The position numbers and the translations under genes were made by a program. From Silicimonas sp. (lineage in GTDB: Bacteria > Pseudomonadota > Alphaproteobacteria > Rhodobacterales > Rhodobacteraceae): a stretch of 36,251 bases of DNA. The notes under the pieces are model-generated. The model had not been told where the DNA came from. It worked only from the letters and a program-made list of their open reading frames with translations, and made no database searches. Positions 1 to 7,893 of this stretch are shown here, one piece after another. Within the stretch, counting starts at the first letter, position 1; each line of letters begins with the position of its first letter. The stretch covers positions 1-36,251 of the forward strand of contig JAJDVJ010000142.1 in assembly GCA_022826205.1 (NCBI GenBank), in the 5' to 3' direction.

Positions 1-183
1 GGACCTGAGGTGGCCGCCGACCCTTGCCGGGCCCACGGACCCGGATCTCGCGAAGGCGCGGTTCCACTTCCCGGCGGTGGACGGTGCGATGTCGAAGCTG
101 GCCGCGACGGCGCGGCAGGTTGCGCCGGCCTGCATGGCCGCGACGACGCGCATGCGAAGATCGATGGAGCAGGCTCTGGGCAT
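1..183 (-). CDS. IS630-family transposase, N-terminal fragment
   Basis: Sixty-one codons are visible, starting at an ATG at 181-183. The protein begins MPRACSIDLRMRVVAAMQAG and continues with a helix-turn-helix containing CRAVAASFDIAPSTAGKW, then the GSVGP linker. This is the usual DNA-binding start of IS630 transposases, which bind the element's terminal repeats; the catalytic DDE domain would lie outside the window. In many relatives the two halves are separate frames joined by programmed frameshifting, which cannot be judged here. The fragment is open to the window edge, so truncation is an artefact of the cut rather than evidence of decay. Confidence 0.75.
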   Translation of the reverse strand, partial: MPRACSIDLRMRVVAAMQAGATCRAVAASFDIAPSTAGKWNRAFARSGSVGPARVGGHLRS

Positions 184-275
184 CTCGGGGGTCTCCTGAT
201 TGCGATGCACGCATCGAATCAGACCTCCGACAGAATGGGAATCTCCAATGATTCCAACTAGGTCGGACACGCTCT
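1..275 (-). mobile_element. IS630-family insertion sequence, one end (partial)
   Basis: The reverse strand carries the first 61 codons of an IS630-type transposase, and about 70 bases beyond its start lies a terminal-repeat-like sequence (251-273; on the minus strand it reads GAGCGTGTCCGACCTAGTTG then GAAT). It is bordered by a TA dinucleotide at 274-275, and TA is the target duplication of IS630/Tc1-type elements. The element runs out of the window on the left, so its other end and completeness are unknown. The transposase, repeat-like end and TA are seen directly; assignment to IS630 is from recognition of the N-terminal helix-turn-helix. Confidence 0.7.
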
Positions 276-494
276 AAATGGAATCAATTTGAAATCTCGA
301 TGAATCGAGGGAGTGTCATCACGTCCTCCAGTAGTGCATCTGGCCAGGTCTGACACCATTCAGCGTTGCTGGATTGGGTCACGCTACCGTTCATGGAGAT
401 TATTCATGATTGCCGAAATGCCATCACGAAACGAAGTTGATTTGCTGGCAGGAAATTCAGTGCACTTGTCCCGAACGAACGGGTCGCGCCTGAC

Positions 495-1022
495 TCAGCG
501 AATGAATTGATCGACGTAGTCCTCGCCCAATCCGACATCCGCGTAGTGCTTCCGGCACATCTCGATTTTGGTGAAGACGTCTTCATAGCCTTGGACGCTC
601 CCGTACGGGTCCACGTAGATCATCACGCCATTCACCTGAAAATACGTGATCATCTCGTCCACGTCATCAGGCACGACCAGGGTGTGTGTCTCGCCCGGCG
701 CCTCGAACACGTACGAGCCTACACGTGCCACCCAGTCATGCTCCAGGTAATGCCAGCTTCCCTTAAGGACGAATCCGTGGACCGGCTGAGGATGCCGGTG
801 GCGTGACAGGATTCCGGACTGACGAACGCGCAGTAGGTTCATCCAGTATCCTTGGCTTCGGCTCAGACACAGCGGTCGGAAGGCCACGGTGTCGGTCTGT
901 GGCACCCAAAGGCGCTCATCTTCCGGAATGGCATCCGCTATGACGATTTCATCAAGCGCTTCCTTCGGGAAGGGCAACTGATAGGGCGTCATTGGATTCT
1001 GATCTTGGGATTCAATGGGCAT
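495..1022 (-). CDS. Cupin protein, 2,4'-dihydroxyacetophenone dioxygenase family
   Basis: This 175-residue protein is a single-domain cupin. The metal-binding part is clear: HRHPQPVHGFVLKGSWHYLE supplies the HxH and following residues of motif 1, and GSYVFEAPGETHTL supplies the conserved Gly, Glu and His of motif 2. The overall pattern, including the C-terminal DVDEMITYFQVNG segment, fits the family of 2,4'-dihydroxyacetophenone dioxygenase, an iron enzyme that cleaves a side chain carbon-carbon bond, but many members have unknown substrates. The start at 1022 lies five bases after the stop of the upstream SDR gene, so the two are probably one operon. An internal ATG at 992 is an alternative start. 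Family confidence is good, substrate unknown. Confidence 0.75.
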   Translation of the reverse strand: MPIESQDQNPMTPYQLPFPKEALDEIVIADAIPEDERLWVPQTDTVAFRPLCLSRSQGYWMNLLRVRQSGILSRHRHPQPVHGFVLKGSWHYLEHDWVARVGSYVFEAPGETHTLVVPDDVDEMITYFQVNGVMIYVDPYGSVQGYEDVFTKIEMCRKHYADVGLGEDYVDQFIR

Positions 1023-1027
1023 TTCGT

Positions 1028-1732
1028 TCACATCGCGGAATAGCCGCCGTCCACGGGGTAGGTTGCACCGGTAACAAATGAAGCTTCCACGGAAAGCAGC
1101 CAGGACACAAGTGCGCCAACCTCGGCGGGTTGGCCCCAACGAGACAGGGGGGTTCGGTTCAAGATGGCCGGTTCGCGCGAATCGTCGCCACGTATGGCCT
1201 CGGTCATCGGCGTTTCGATCCACCCCGGAGCAATGGCGTTCACGCGAATGCCGTCGGAACCCCACTTGCCTGCGAGCGCCTTGGTCAGCTGGGCCACAGC
1301 ACCCTTCGAAGCGGTGTAGGCTGGAGCGTGCGGTCCGCCAAAATATGTGTACATGGATCCGGTGTTCACTATCGCGCCGCCGCCAGCAGCGAGCAGCGGG
1401 TGTGCAGCAAGGCAGCATCGCATCGTTCCGGTGAGGTTGACGTCGATCACTCTCTGAAAGGTATCCAGATCGTATTCGTCAAGTTTCCTGATGATGCCGG
1501 CACAATTCACGAGACCGTCCAGAGCAGTGAGGCCGGCAAATAGAGCCGCGACCGCGTCATTATCCGTCACGTCCAGGGCGACCGCAGATATGTCCGGCGC
1601 TGCTTCGAGGTGCCTCTCGACATCGTCCCCAGTGGCGCCAGTGACGGTCAATTCCCAACCCTTGTCGACGAGGGCGCGCGCGATGCCGGCTCCAATTCCG
1701 CCCGTTCCGCCAATGATTACGGCTCTTGGCAT
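1028..1732 (-). CDS. SDR family NAD(P)-dependent oxidoreductase
   Basis: A 234-residue classical short-chain dehydrogenase/reductase. The nucleotide-binding loop is GGTGGIGAGIA near the N terminus, NCAG follows strand 4, and the catalytic residues are in NTGSMYTYFGG with YTASK about 15 residues on. PGWIETPM and the C-terminal TGATYPVDGGYSAM are also typical. The ATG at 1732 was chosen because GAGGGA stands four bases upstream; the open frame extends further but without a ribosome site. Such enzymes oxidise alcohols or reduce ketones in the cytoplasm. Its pairing with a dioxygenase-like cupin suggests a small catabolic step on a hydroxyl/keto compound; the substrate cannot be inferred. It is divergent from sodB across about 160 bases. 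Confidence 0.88.
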   Translation of the reverse strand: MPRAVIIGGTGGIGAGIARALVDKGWELTVTGATGDDVERHLEAAPDISAVALDVTDNDAVAALFAGLTALDGLVNCAGIIRKLDEYDLDTFQRVIDVNLTGTMRCCLAAHPLLAAGGGAIVNTGSMYTYFGGPHAPAYTASKGAVAQLTKALAGKWGSDGIRVNAIAPGWIETPMTEAIRGDDSREPAILNRTPLSRWGQPAEVGALVSWLLSVEASFVTGATYPVDGGYSAM

Positions 1733-1890
1733 GACATCCCTCATATCGGCACAGTCACCCGCCCGCTCCGACGAGCCAGCAGCCTCCGGCAATTCTCCGG
1801 GATTTCCCAGAAATTTCCTGGCTCTGCCTTGACCCGACCGGCAACCCTGCGCAGGTAGTGTACATCAAGTCAACAGAAGGGAACCCAACA

Positions 1891-2490
1891 ATGGCATTCG
1901 ATCTTCCCGATCTTCCGTATGCACATGATGCACTGGCCTCGCAAGGAATGAGCGCCGAGACCCTCGAGTTTCATCATGACCTCCATCACAAGGCGTATGT
2001 CGACAACGGCAACAAGCTGATTGCCGGCACCGAATGGGAAGGCAAGTCGCTGGAGGAGATAGTCAAGGGGACGTATGACGCGGGTGCCGTGGCGCAGAAT
2101 GGCATTTTCAACAACATCAGCCAGCTCTGGAACCATAACCAGTTCTGGAAAATGATGGGCCCGGGCGAAAGCGGCATGCCGAACGAACTCGAAAGCGCGC
2201 TTGCCGACAGCTTCGGATCGGTGGACGAGTTCAAGTCCCAGTTTGCAGCCGCCGGCGTCGGCCAGTTCGGCTCGGGCTGGGTATGGCTCGTCAAGAACTC
2301 GGATGGGTCCCTTGCCGTGACCAAGACCGAGAACGGCGTGAATCCGCTATGCTTCGATCAGGTGGCGCTGCTCGGTTGCGATGTTTGGGAGCATTCGTAC
2401 TACATTGACTTCCGGAACAAGCGTCCGGCCTATCTCGACAACTTCCTGAACAACCTCGTGAATTGGGAAAACGTTGCGAGCCGCATGTAG
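1891..2490 (+). CDS. sodB: Superoxide dismutase, Fe/Mn family (probably Fe)
   Basis: This 199-residue cytoplasmic enzyme converts superoxide to oxygen and hydrogen peroxide. All four metal ligands can be placed: His in the FHHDLHHKAYVDNGNK helix, His in SQLWNHNQFW, and Asp and His in CDVWEHSYYIDF. The Gln in ISQLWNH and the overall length point to the iron-type clade seen in alphaproteobacteria, though Fe versus Mn use cannot be settled by eye. The ATG at 1891 was chosen over an upstream in-frame ATG because AGAAGGGA lies seven bases before it and the mature family starts with MAFDLPDLPYA-like sequence. It is monocistronic, ending in a strong hairpin terminator. Confidence 0.95.
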   Translation: MAFDLPDLPYAHDALASQGMSAETLEFHHDLHHKAYVDNGNKLIAGTEWEGKSLEEIVKGTYDAGAVAQNGIFNNISQLWNHNQFWKMMGPGESGMPNELESALADSFGSVDEFKSQFAAAGVGQFGSGWVWLVKNSDGSLAVTKTENGVNPLCFDQVALLGCDVWEHSYYIDFRNKRPAYLDNFLNNLVNWENVASRM

Positions 2491-2513
2491 GCTTCCACGA
2501 CGGCGCTGTTCGG

Positions 2514-2550
2514 GCCCGTCGGCACGTCTTGCCGACGGGCTCCTGTTCTT
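2514..2550 (+). terminator. Rho-independent terminator of sodB
   Basis: Perfect 11-base-pair stem: GCCCGTCGGCA at 2514-2524 pairs with TGCCGACGGGC at 2530-2540 around a 5-base loop, followed by the T-rich TCCTGTTCTT. It lies 24 bases after the sodB stop and between two convergent genes. The downstream T tract is interrupted, so it is a good but not perfect intrinsic terminator; in the other direction it could also stop reads running toward sodB. Confidence 0.8.
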
Positions 2551-2622
2551 CCGCGACTTGCGTCGTTGGAATGCACTGACTTGACGTTGCGGGCAAATTT
2601 CTCCGGGCCTTTTGGCAGCACC

Positions 2623-3198
2623 CTATCTTTGGTGAGATTCGCGCAGTGATCGTCGCAAATCGGCTACCAGCTCTTCCACGTTCGGCACTGCCTGGACCAG
2701 ATCACCTAGGCTAGGCTCCGCGAATCCTTCTGCAATCACATGTCCGATGAGCGCCAGGAGAGGTTGCCAATATCCTTCAATGTCGACCAGATAGACTGGC
2801 TTTTCGTGGAGCCCGAGCTGCGCCCAGGTCAGGACTTCGAAGAACTCGTCCAGAGAGCCCGCGCCGCCAGGAAGGACGGCCACAGCGTCCGCGTTCATCA
2901 GCATGATCTTCTTTCGCTCATGCATGGTCTCGGTGATGATCCGCTCGCCGATGCGCTTGCGTGGAGCCTCGGTTGCGACCAGGTGGGTCGGAATCACCCC
3001 GATTGCGGCAGCGCCTGCGGCAGTCGCGGCATCGGCTACGGCTCCCATGATTCCCACGTCGCCGGCGCCATAGATAAGACGCCAACCGTTTTCGCCAATG
3101 GCTTGTCCGAGTGCACGGGCTGACCGCAGGTAATTTGGGTTTCGTCCATCCCGGGCGCCACAATAAACGCATAGCGAAAAGGGGATCGTTTGGGTCAT
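2623..3198 (-). CDS. LOG family protein (TIGR00730), putative nucleoside monophosphate phosphoribohydrolase
   Basis: A 191-residue Rossmann-fold protein of the LOG/YgdH type. It begins with SLCVYCGARDG, has the nucleotide fold GAGDVGIMGAVADAA, ESxT-like PTHL and MHERKKIMLMNADAVAVLPG, and the diagnostic PGGAGSLDEFFEVLTW, equivalent to the family PGGxGTxxE active site with Ser in place of Thr. Relatives hydrolyse the N-glycosidic bond of nucleoside 5'-monophosphates (in plants this releases active cytokinins); in bacteria the physiological substrate is often unclear. The start MTQTIPF at 3198 is preferred to an ATG seven codons upstream because it matches the usual N terminus. It is divergent from the LysM gene. 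Confidence 0.88.
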   Translation of the reverse strand: MTQTIPFSLCVYCGARDGRNPNYLRSARALGQAIGENGWRLIYGAGDVGIMGAVADAATAAGAAAIGVIPTHLVATEAPRKRIGERIITETMHERKKIMLMNADAVAVLPGGAGSLDEFFEVLTWAQLGLHEKPVYLVDIEGYWQPLLALIGHVIAEGFAEPSLGDLVQAVPNVEELVADLRRSLRESHQR

Positions 3199-3227
3199 GC
3201 TCGCTGCCGATAATTGCAAAACGTGTT

Positions 3228-3256
3228 TTGACCCCTGTTAGCGGCGTTGATATTGT
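3228..3256 (+). promoter_or_regulatory. Sigma70-like promoter for the LysM protein gene
   Basis: TTGACC at 3228-3233 and TATTGT at 3251-3256 are separated by exactly 17 bases, a near-consensus housekeeping promoter. Transcription would start near 3263, giving a leader of about 65 bases before the GTG start at 3329. It lies in the 130-base divergent region between the LOG gene and the LysM gene. Not tested; a 5'-end map would settle it. Confidence 0.5.
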
Positions 3257-3328
3257 CCCGCAAGCGCTTGGGAAAGTTCAGGTGCACAGACACTAGCCCA
3301 AACCGGACTCTGAGGGAGAAAGCAAGCC

Positions 3329-5638
3329 GTGAAGCCAATTTGGAAAGGTGCCATTGGTGGCATCACCATTGCCCTTTTGCTGGCCATTCTCTGGATATTT
3401 CTGTTGCCCGAGAGGCCGATCACGGGACGCGACTCTCCCGTCACGACGGAGACTGTCGACAGCACGGATTCGGTGGACGAGTCGATCCCGGACAGCGACA
3501 CCGTTCCCGAAACTGCGGTAACGACGACCACAACGGAGGATGACGGCACGCCGACCGAGACCGAGGCAGTGGCGGAATCGGCGGACGCCACGGTCGAGAC
3601 GGCTCCGGCCAGCGAGGCCGTTCCGGACCCCGTGGAAACGATCACGACGACGGAGACCGAGAGCACGCCCGCCGAGACGGAGGCAGTGACGGAATCGGCG
3701 GACGCCACGGACCAGACGGCCCCGGCCAGCGAGGCCGTTCCGGAACCAGTGGAAACGGTCACGACGACGGAGACCGAGGGCACGCCCGCCGAGACGGAGG
3801 CAGTGACGGAACTGGCGGACGCCACGGGCGAGACGGCCCCGGCCAGCGAGGCCGGTCCGGAGCCCGTGAAGACTGCCGCCACGACGGAGACCGAGGGCAC
3901 GCCGGCCGAGAGCGAAGCGGCGACGGAACTGGCGTACGCCACGGGCGAGACGGCCCCGGCCAGCGAGGCCGGTCCGGAGCCCGTGGAGACTGTCGCCACG
4001 ACGGAAGCCGAGGGCACGCCGGCCGAGAGCGAGGCTGCGACGGAACTGGCGTACGCCACGGGCGAGACGGCCCCGGCCAGCGAGGCCGGTCCGGAGCCCG
4101 TGGAGACTGTCGCCACGACGGAAGCCGAGGGCACGCCCGCCGAGAGCGAGGCTGCGACGGAACTGGCGTACGCCACGGGCGAGACGGCTCCGGACTCTTC
4201 GGCAATTGCAGCCGCGACGGAAGGCGCGGGCACGACGGTCGCGAGCGTTGTGCCGACGGAATCGGTGGAGGCTTTGGGCGAGGTGACACCGGAAGGCGCC
4301 GCAGCGCCCGATGCCGCAGCGTCGATTGCGTCTGCGCCAATGACAATTAGCACCGCAACATTCGACATTGTCCGTATCGAGCTTGGCGGCAGTGCAGTGA
4401 TCGCCGGGCGTGGGGTCGAAGGAGGGGCGACGGTTGCCTTGTACGTGAATGGCGTACTGGTCGGAGAGGCCAGCGCAGATAGAACAGGCAACTTCGTAAT
4501 TTTCGCCGAACTTGGCGTGTCGGATCAACCTCGTGAACTGACACTTACCGAAACCCGCTTGGATGGCACCATCCTAGACGGCGCATCGTCCTTGATTCTG
4601 GGACCCGTTGCGCCATTGCAGATTGCAAGTGAAGCTGTTGCAACCAGCGACGAGTCGTCAGAGACCGACGCTATCGCTTTGACTGACCAGACAGAACAGC
4701 CTGACGTCGAGCAAACCGCATCGGCAACCGTTTCAACCAAGCAGACGGCGCAGACCGATGATGGAGGGACGGCATCGTCCGCCGCTTCAACGGAATTGGC
4801 AGAACAGCCTGACGTCGAGCAGACCGCGTCGGCTACCGTTTCAACGGAGCAAACTGCGCAGACCGATGCCGGAGAGACAGCATCGGCCGCCGTTTCAACG
4901 GAACTGGCAGAACTGCCCGACGTCGAACAGATCGCATCGGTCGCCGCGGCAACCGACGAGACGGAGCAACCCGATGACGGGCGGACGGCATCAGCTGCCG
5001 TTTCAAGCGACGGGGCAGAGCAGCCCGACGTGGAGAGGACCGTTTCGGCCGTTGCCTCAACTGAACCGGCGGAACAGCCGGATCACAGGCAAACCCTGCC
5101 GACCGTTCTTCTCTCAGACGAGAGCGGTGTCCAGGTTGTTCAGGATTCCACTGACATTTCCGAGGTTCCGGAGAATGTATCGGTGGACACAATTGCCTAT
5201 GACGAGGAGGGTGAGGTTACGGTCGGAGGTCGCGCCACAGGCACGGAAACAGTTAGAATCTACCTCGACAATGTGGATCTGGTCGACGCCAATGTGGGTG
5301 AGGGTGGTCAGTGGCGCACTCCGTTGCCAGACGTCGACACGGGCACCTACACGCTTCGAGTCGATGAGCTCAATGCAGAGGGCAGGGTGATCTCGCGCGT
5401 GGAGACCCCGTTTCTTCGTGAGGCGGTCGAGGAGATTCAGGCATTGGACAAGAGTCCGGCAACCTTGCTCGCGCCGGTCTCGCTTGTCACGATCCAGCCA
5501 GGCAACACGCTTTGGGGCCTCGCACGTAAGAAGTACGGCAGGGGAATTCTCTACGTACGTGTCTACGAGGCCAACACGGACCGGATCCGCGACCCGGACC
5601 TGATCTTTCCAGGCCAGATCTTCGCAGTGCCAGATTGA
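3329..5638 (+). CDS. Envelope protein with N-terminal anchor, acidic Thr/Ala/Glu tandem repeats, Ig-like domains and C-terminal LysM
   Basis: This 769-residue protein starts at GTG 3329 with GAGGGAGAA eight bases upstream. Residues 5-27 (KGAIGGITIALLLAILWIFL) form one membrane segment with no clear cleavage site, so it is probably anchored in the inner membrane with the rest in the periplasm. Residues about 62-296 are an acidic low-complexity array of 39-residue units; about 455-590 is a second array with 18/36-residue periodicity. Between and after them, near 347-430 and 617-700, are beta-rich segments with the look of bacterial Ig-like domains (GGSAVIAGRGVEGGATVALY; EGEVTVGGRATGTETVRIYL). 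The last 55 residues are a LysM domain (VTIQPGNTLWGLARKKYGRG), which binds peptidoglycan. It probably spans membrane and cell wall. Neighbouring LOG and ABC genes are a combination I associate with Rhodobacteraceae. Confidence 0.85.
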   Translation: MKPIWKGAIGGITIALLLAILWIFLLPERPITGRDSPVTTETVDSTDSVDESIPDSDTVPETAVTTTTTEDDGTPTETEAVAESADATVETAPASEAVPDPVETITTTETESTPAETEAVTESADATDQTAPASEAVPEPVETVTTTETEGTPAETEAVTELADATGETAPASEAGPEPVKTAATTETEGTPAESEAATELAYATGETAPASEAGPEPVETVATTEAEGTPAESEAATELAYATGETAPASEAGPEPVETVATTEAEGTPAESEAATELAYATGETAPDSSAIAAATEGAGTTVASVVPTESVEALGEVTPEGAAAPDAAASIASAPMTISTATFDIVRIELGGSAVIAGRGVEGGATVALYVNGVLVGEASADRTGNFVIFAELGVSDQPRELTLTETRLDGTILDGASSLILGPVAPLQIASEAVATSDESSETDAIALTDQTEQPDVEQTASATVSTKQTAQTDDGGTASSAASTELAEQPDVEQTASATVSTEQTAQTDAGETASAAVSTELAELPDVEQIASVAAATDETEQPDDGRTASAAVSSDGAEQPDVERTVSAVASTEPAEQPDHRQTLPTVLLSDESGVQVVQDSTDISEVPENVSVDTIAYDEEGEVTVGGRATGTETVRIYLDNVDLVDANVGEGGQWRTPLPDVDTGTYTLRVDELNAEGRVISRVETPFLREAVEEIQALDKSPATLLAPVSLVTIQPGNTLWGLARKKYGRGILYVRVYEANTDRIRDPDLIFPGQIFAVPD
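3515..4200 (+). repeat. 117-bp tandem repeat array (about 6 units) inside the LysM gene
   Basis: Unit starts lie at 3515 (diverged), 3632, 3749, 3866, 3983 and 4100, each exactly 117 bases apart, so every unit encodes 39 residues in frame. The 3866, 3983 and 4100 units are almost identical at DNA level while the first ones differ at many positions. Each unit encodes a version of VETVATTEAEGTPAESEAAT followed by ELAYATGETAPASEAGPEP. The pattern fits expansion by slippage or unequal recombination, with recent copies at the 3' side. Confidence 0.92.
4694..5090 (+). repeat. Second tandem repeat array (54/108-bp period) inside the LysM gene
   Basis: GAACAGCCTGACGTCGAGCA recurs at 4694 and 4802, 108 bases apart, and half-period copies are spaced 54 bases (18 residues), encoding variants of AEQPDVEQTASATVST. 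Units are more diverged than those of the 117-bp array. The two arrays are separated by the first Ig-like segment, so the protein has two independent spacer regions. Confidence 0.75.
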
Positions 5639-5986
5639 GCGGGGAGCACAAGTCAGGCATCCCAGTTGTTCGGTTCACGTCAGGAAGGTTGCTGCAGGCA
5701 ACGATCCAGTCCAGTTCCGCGGGTGGCAAGTGAACATGTCGCACAATGTCATGCCAAGTTGGAACTGAAGCTGGGATTGCGACTCGTTGTCTGGCCCTTT
5801 GAAGTCATCGCCGAACCTTCATAAATACGGGCGAACCGGGAGCGTCGTGTCAGATGCAGGCATGCCGATGGCACGAAATTACGATCTGAGGGGATGTGGC
5901 AATTTTATGCGCCTGTCTTGCCAGTGCTCCAAGTCGGAGTGTGCGAAGGCGGAGGCGTAGTTGCGGTGTAGAAGGAACGAGACGGG
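5639..5986. other. Intergenic region, no gene seen
   Basis: These 348 bases separate the LysM gene from the ABC exporter, both on the plus strand. I see no recognisable coding frame, RNA gene, or long inverted repeat. GAAGGAACGAGACGGG just before 5987 can serve as the ribosome site of the next gene. The length suggests that the exporter has its own promoter, but no convincing -35/-10 pair was found. Confidence 0.5.
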
Positions 5987-7798
5987 ATGACCGACGTCCA
6001 TTCTCCAACCAAGGAACACGACGGCGGCCTGGACATCATCAGGAAGCTCGCACCATTCCTCTGGCCTTCGGACAAGCAATGGGTTCGGCGGCGAGTCGTG
6101 CTTGCCCTGTTGGCCTTGCTGCTCTCCAAGATTGTCGCAGTTGGCACGCCCTTTCTCTACAAGGCTGCAGTTGACGTACTGGCCGGAGAGGATGTGGATC
6201 CAGTCTGGGCTCTCGGCATCGGTGCCGTCGGAATCACGGTTGCCTACGGCATGGCGCGGCTTCTAACGATCGGATTTCAGCAATTGCGGGATGTCCTGTT
6301 CGCCGCCGTTGGCCAGCGCGCTCTGCGACAGATCGCGCTCGAAACCTTCAACCACGTTCATGCGCTTTCGCTTCGTTATCACATCACTCGAAAGACTGGC
6401 GGCCTCAGCCGGATCATCGAGCGCGGCGTGAAAGGCGTCGAGTTCTTGCTGCGGTTCCTTCTGTTCTCAATCGCTCCGCTTGTCGTGGAACTGGTAATGA
6501 TCGCGGCGGTCCTGGCTGTCGTGTTCGACATTTGGTACCTCGTCGCCGTCGCCGTGACCATTTTCCTGTATGTCTGGTTCACGTTCAAGGTGACCGAGTG
6601 GCGGGTGAAGATCCGTCGGGAAATGAACGAGCAGGACACCGACGCCAATCAAAAGGCAATCGACAGCCTTCTCAATTTTGAGACTGTGAAGTACTTCGGC
6701 GCCGAGGAGCGCGAAGCGAACCGGTATGACGGCGCGATGGAACGCTATGTCTTCGCGGCACTCAAGACATCCTATTCGCTGGCATTCCTGAATTTTGGGC
6801 AGGCGTTCCTGATTTCAGGTGGCCTCGTTGCGGTCATGGTCATGGCAGCGGTCGGGGTCGCCGACGGCACCCTGACCGTCGGTGATTTCGTGATGGTGAA
6901 CGCATACATGATCCAGATCACGCTGCCCCTGAACTTCCTCGGCACGGTATATCGAGAAATTCGGCAAAGCCTGGTGGACATGGGAGAGATGTTCGACCTG
7001 CTGGCGCAGCCTGCCGAAGTTCAGGACAAGCCGGGTGCAGCCGATCTTGCCGTCACTGGCGGCCAAATCACGTTCCAAAACGTCCATTTCGGCTACCAGG
7101 ACGGCCACCTTATCCTGAAGGGGGTGACGCTTGACGTGCCCGCTGGCCGCACGGTTGCGATCGTGGGTCCGTCCGGTTCCGGAAAGTCCACGATCGGGCG
7201 GCTTCTCTTCCGCTTCTACGACACGAGCGATGGAGTGCTCCTCATTGACGGGCAAGACATTCGCGACGTGACGCAAAAGAGCCTGCATGCAGCTATCGGA
7301 GTCGTGCCGCAGGATACGGTCCTCTTCAACGACACCATATACTACAACATCTCATATGGCCGTCCCGAGGCGTCACGCGCAGAGATCATCGAGGCAGCGC
7401 GGGCGGCAAAGATCCACGACTTCATCTCCGGCCTGCCTGATGGTTACGACACGTCCGTTGGCGAGCGGGGACTCAAGCTCTCGGGAGGGGAAAAGCAACG
7501 TGTCGGGATTGCACGAACGATCCTGAAGAATCCGCCTATCCTGCTTCTGGATGAAGCAACGAGCGCCCTAGACACTGAGACCGAATCCGAGATCCAGCAC
7601 GAGCTTCAGGCTATGGGCGAAGGCCGCACCGTGATCACAATCGCGCACCGCCTGTCCACGATCGCTCATGCCGACCGGATCGTGGTTCTGGAAAGCGGAC
7701 AAATCGTCGAAGAAGGGGCTCACGACGCGCTTCTCGCCCGCAACGGTCGCTACGCCTCGCTCTGGCATCGGCAGGCAGCCGAGGACGACGCGGCCTAA
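5987..7798 (+). CDS. ABC exporter, fused permease/ATPase, Atm1/HMT type
   Basis: A 603-residue half-transporter: six membrane segments in residues about 25-310, then one nucleotide-binding domain. Walker A is GPSGSGKST (about residue 393), the Q-loop VVPQDTVLFNDT, the signature LSGGEKQRVGIARTIL, Walker B ILLLDEATSALD and the switch His in TIAHRLSTI. The intracellular segment SLLNFETVKYFGAEEREANR is the hallmark of the Atm1/ABCB7 group, whose members move glutathione-linked sulfur or metal compounds out of the bacterial cytoplasm or mitochondrial matrix. It would work as a homodimer in the inner membrane. Function as a glutathione-conjugate/heavy-metal exporter is inferred from the subfamily motif. 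It converges on the RND operon. Confidence 0.92.
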   Translation: MTDVHSPTKEHDGGLDIIRKLAPFLWPSDKQWVRRRVVLALLALLLSKIVAVGTPFLYKAAVDVLAGEDVDPVWALGIGAVGITVAYGMARLLTIGFQQLRDVLFAAVGQRALRQIALETFNHVHALSLRYHITRKTGGLSRIIERGVKGVEFLLRFLLFSIAPLVVELVMIAAVLAVVFDIWYLVAVAVTIFLYVWFTFKVTEWRVKIRREMNEQDTDANQKAIDSLLNFETVKYFGAEEREANRYDGAMERYVFAALKTSYSLAFLNFGQAFLISGGLVAVMVMAAVGVADGTLTVGDFVMVNAYMIQITLPLNFLGTVYREIRQSLVDMGEMFDLLAQPAEVQDKPGAADLAVTGGQITFQNVHFGYQDGHLILKGVTLDVPAGRTVAIVGPSGSGKSTIGRLLFRFYDTSDGVLLIDGQDIRDVTQKSLHAAIGVVPQDTVLFNDTIYYNISYGRPEASRAEIIEAARAAKIHDFISGLPDGYDTSVGERGLKLSGGEKQRVGIARTILKNPPILLLDEATSALDTETESEIQHELQAMGEGRTVITIAHRLSTIAHADRIVVLESGQIVEEGAHDALLARNGRYASLWHRQAAEDDAA

Positions 7799-7893
7799 CG
7801 CCTGTCCGGGGACGACGCCGGCAATCTGGCAACCCGAGACGCAAACTGCAGACGGGCCCAGGAACCGAACTCAGGTGCAGGCGGAGTCTGGCG

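Noticed and set aside
1829-1861. TTGACC as a -35 element for sodB
   Set aside because: No acceptable -10 hexamer is found 16-18 bases downstream; TAGTGT is 21 bases away.
3238-4528. Two 400-residue open frames on the minus strand opposite the LysM gene
   Set aside because: They are Ser/Val- or Arg/Gly-rich mirror images of the 117-bp repeats; the plus strand has promoter, ribosome site, anchor and LysM domain.
3515-5090. Direct repeats considered as a CRISPR array
   Set aside because: Units are contiguous without unique spacers, have coding periodicity and lie inside a protein gene.
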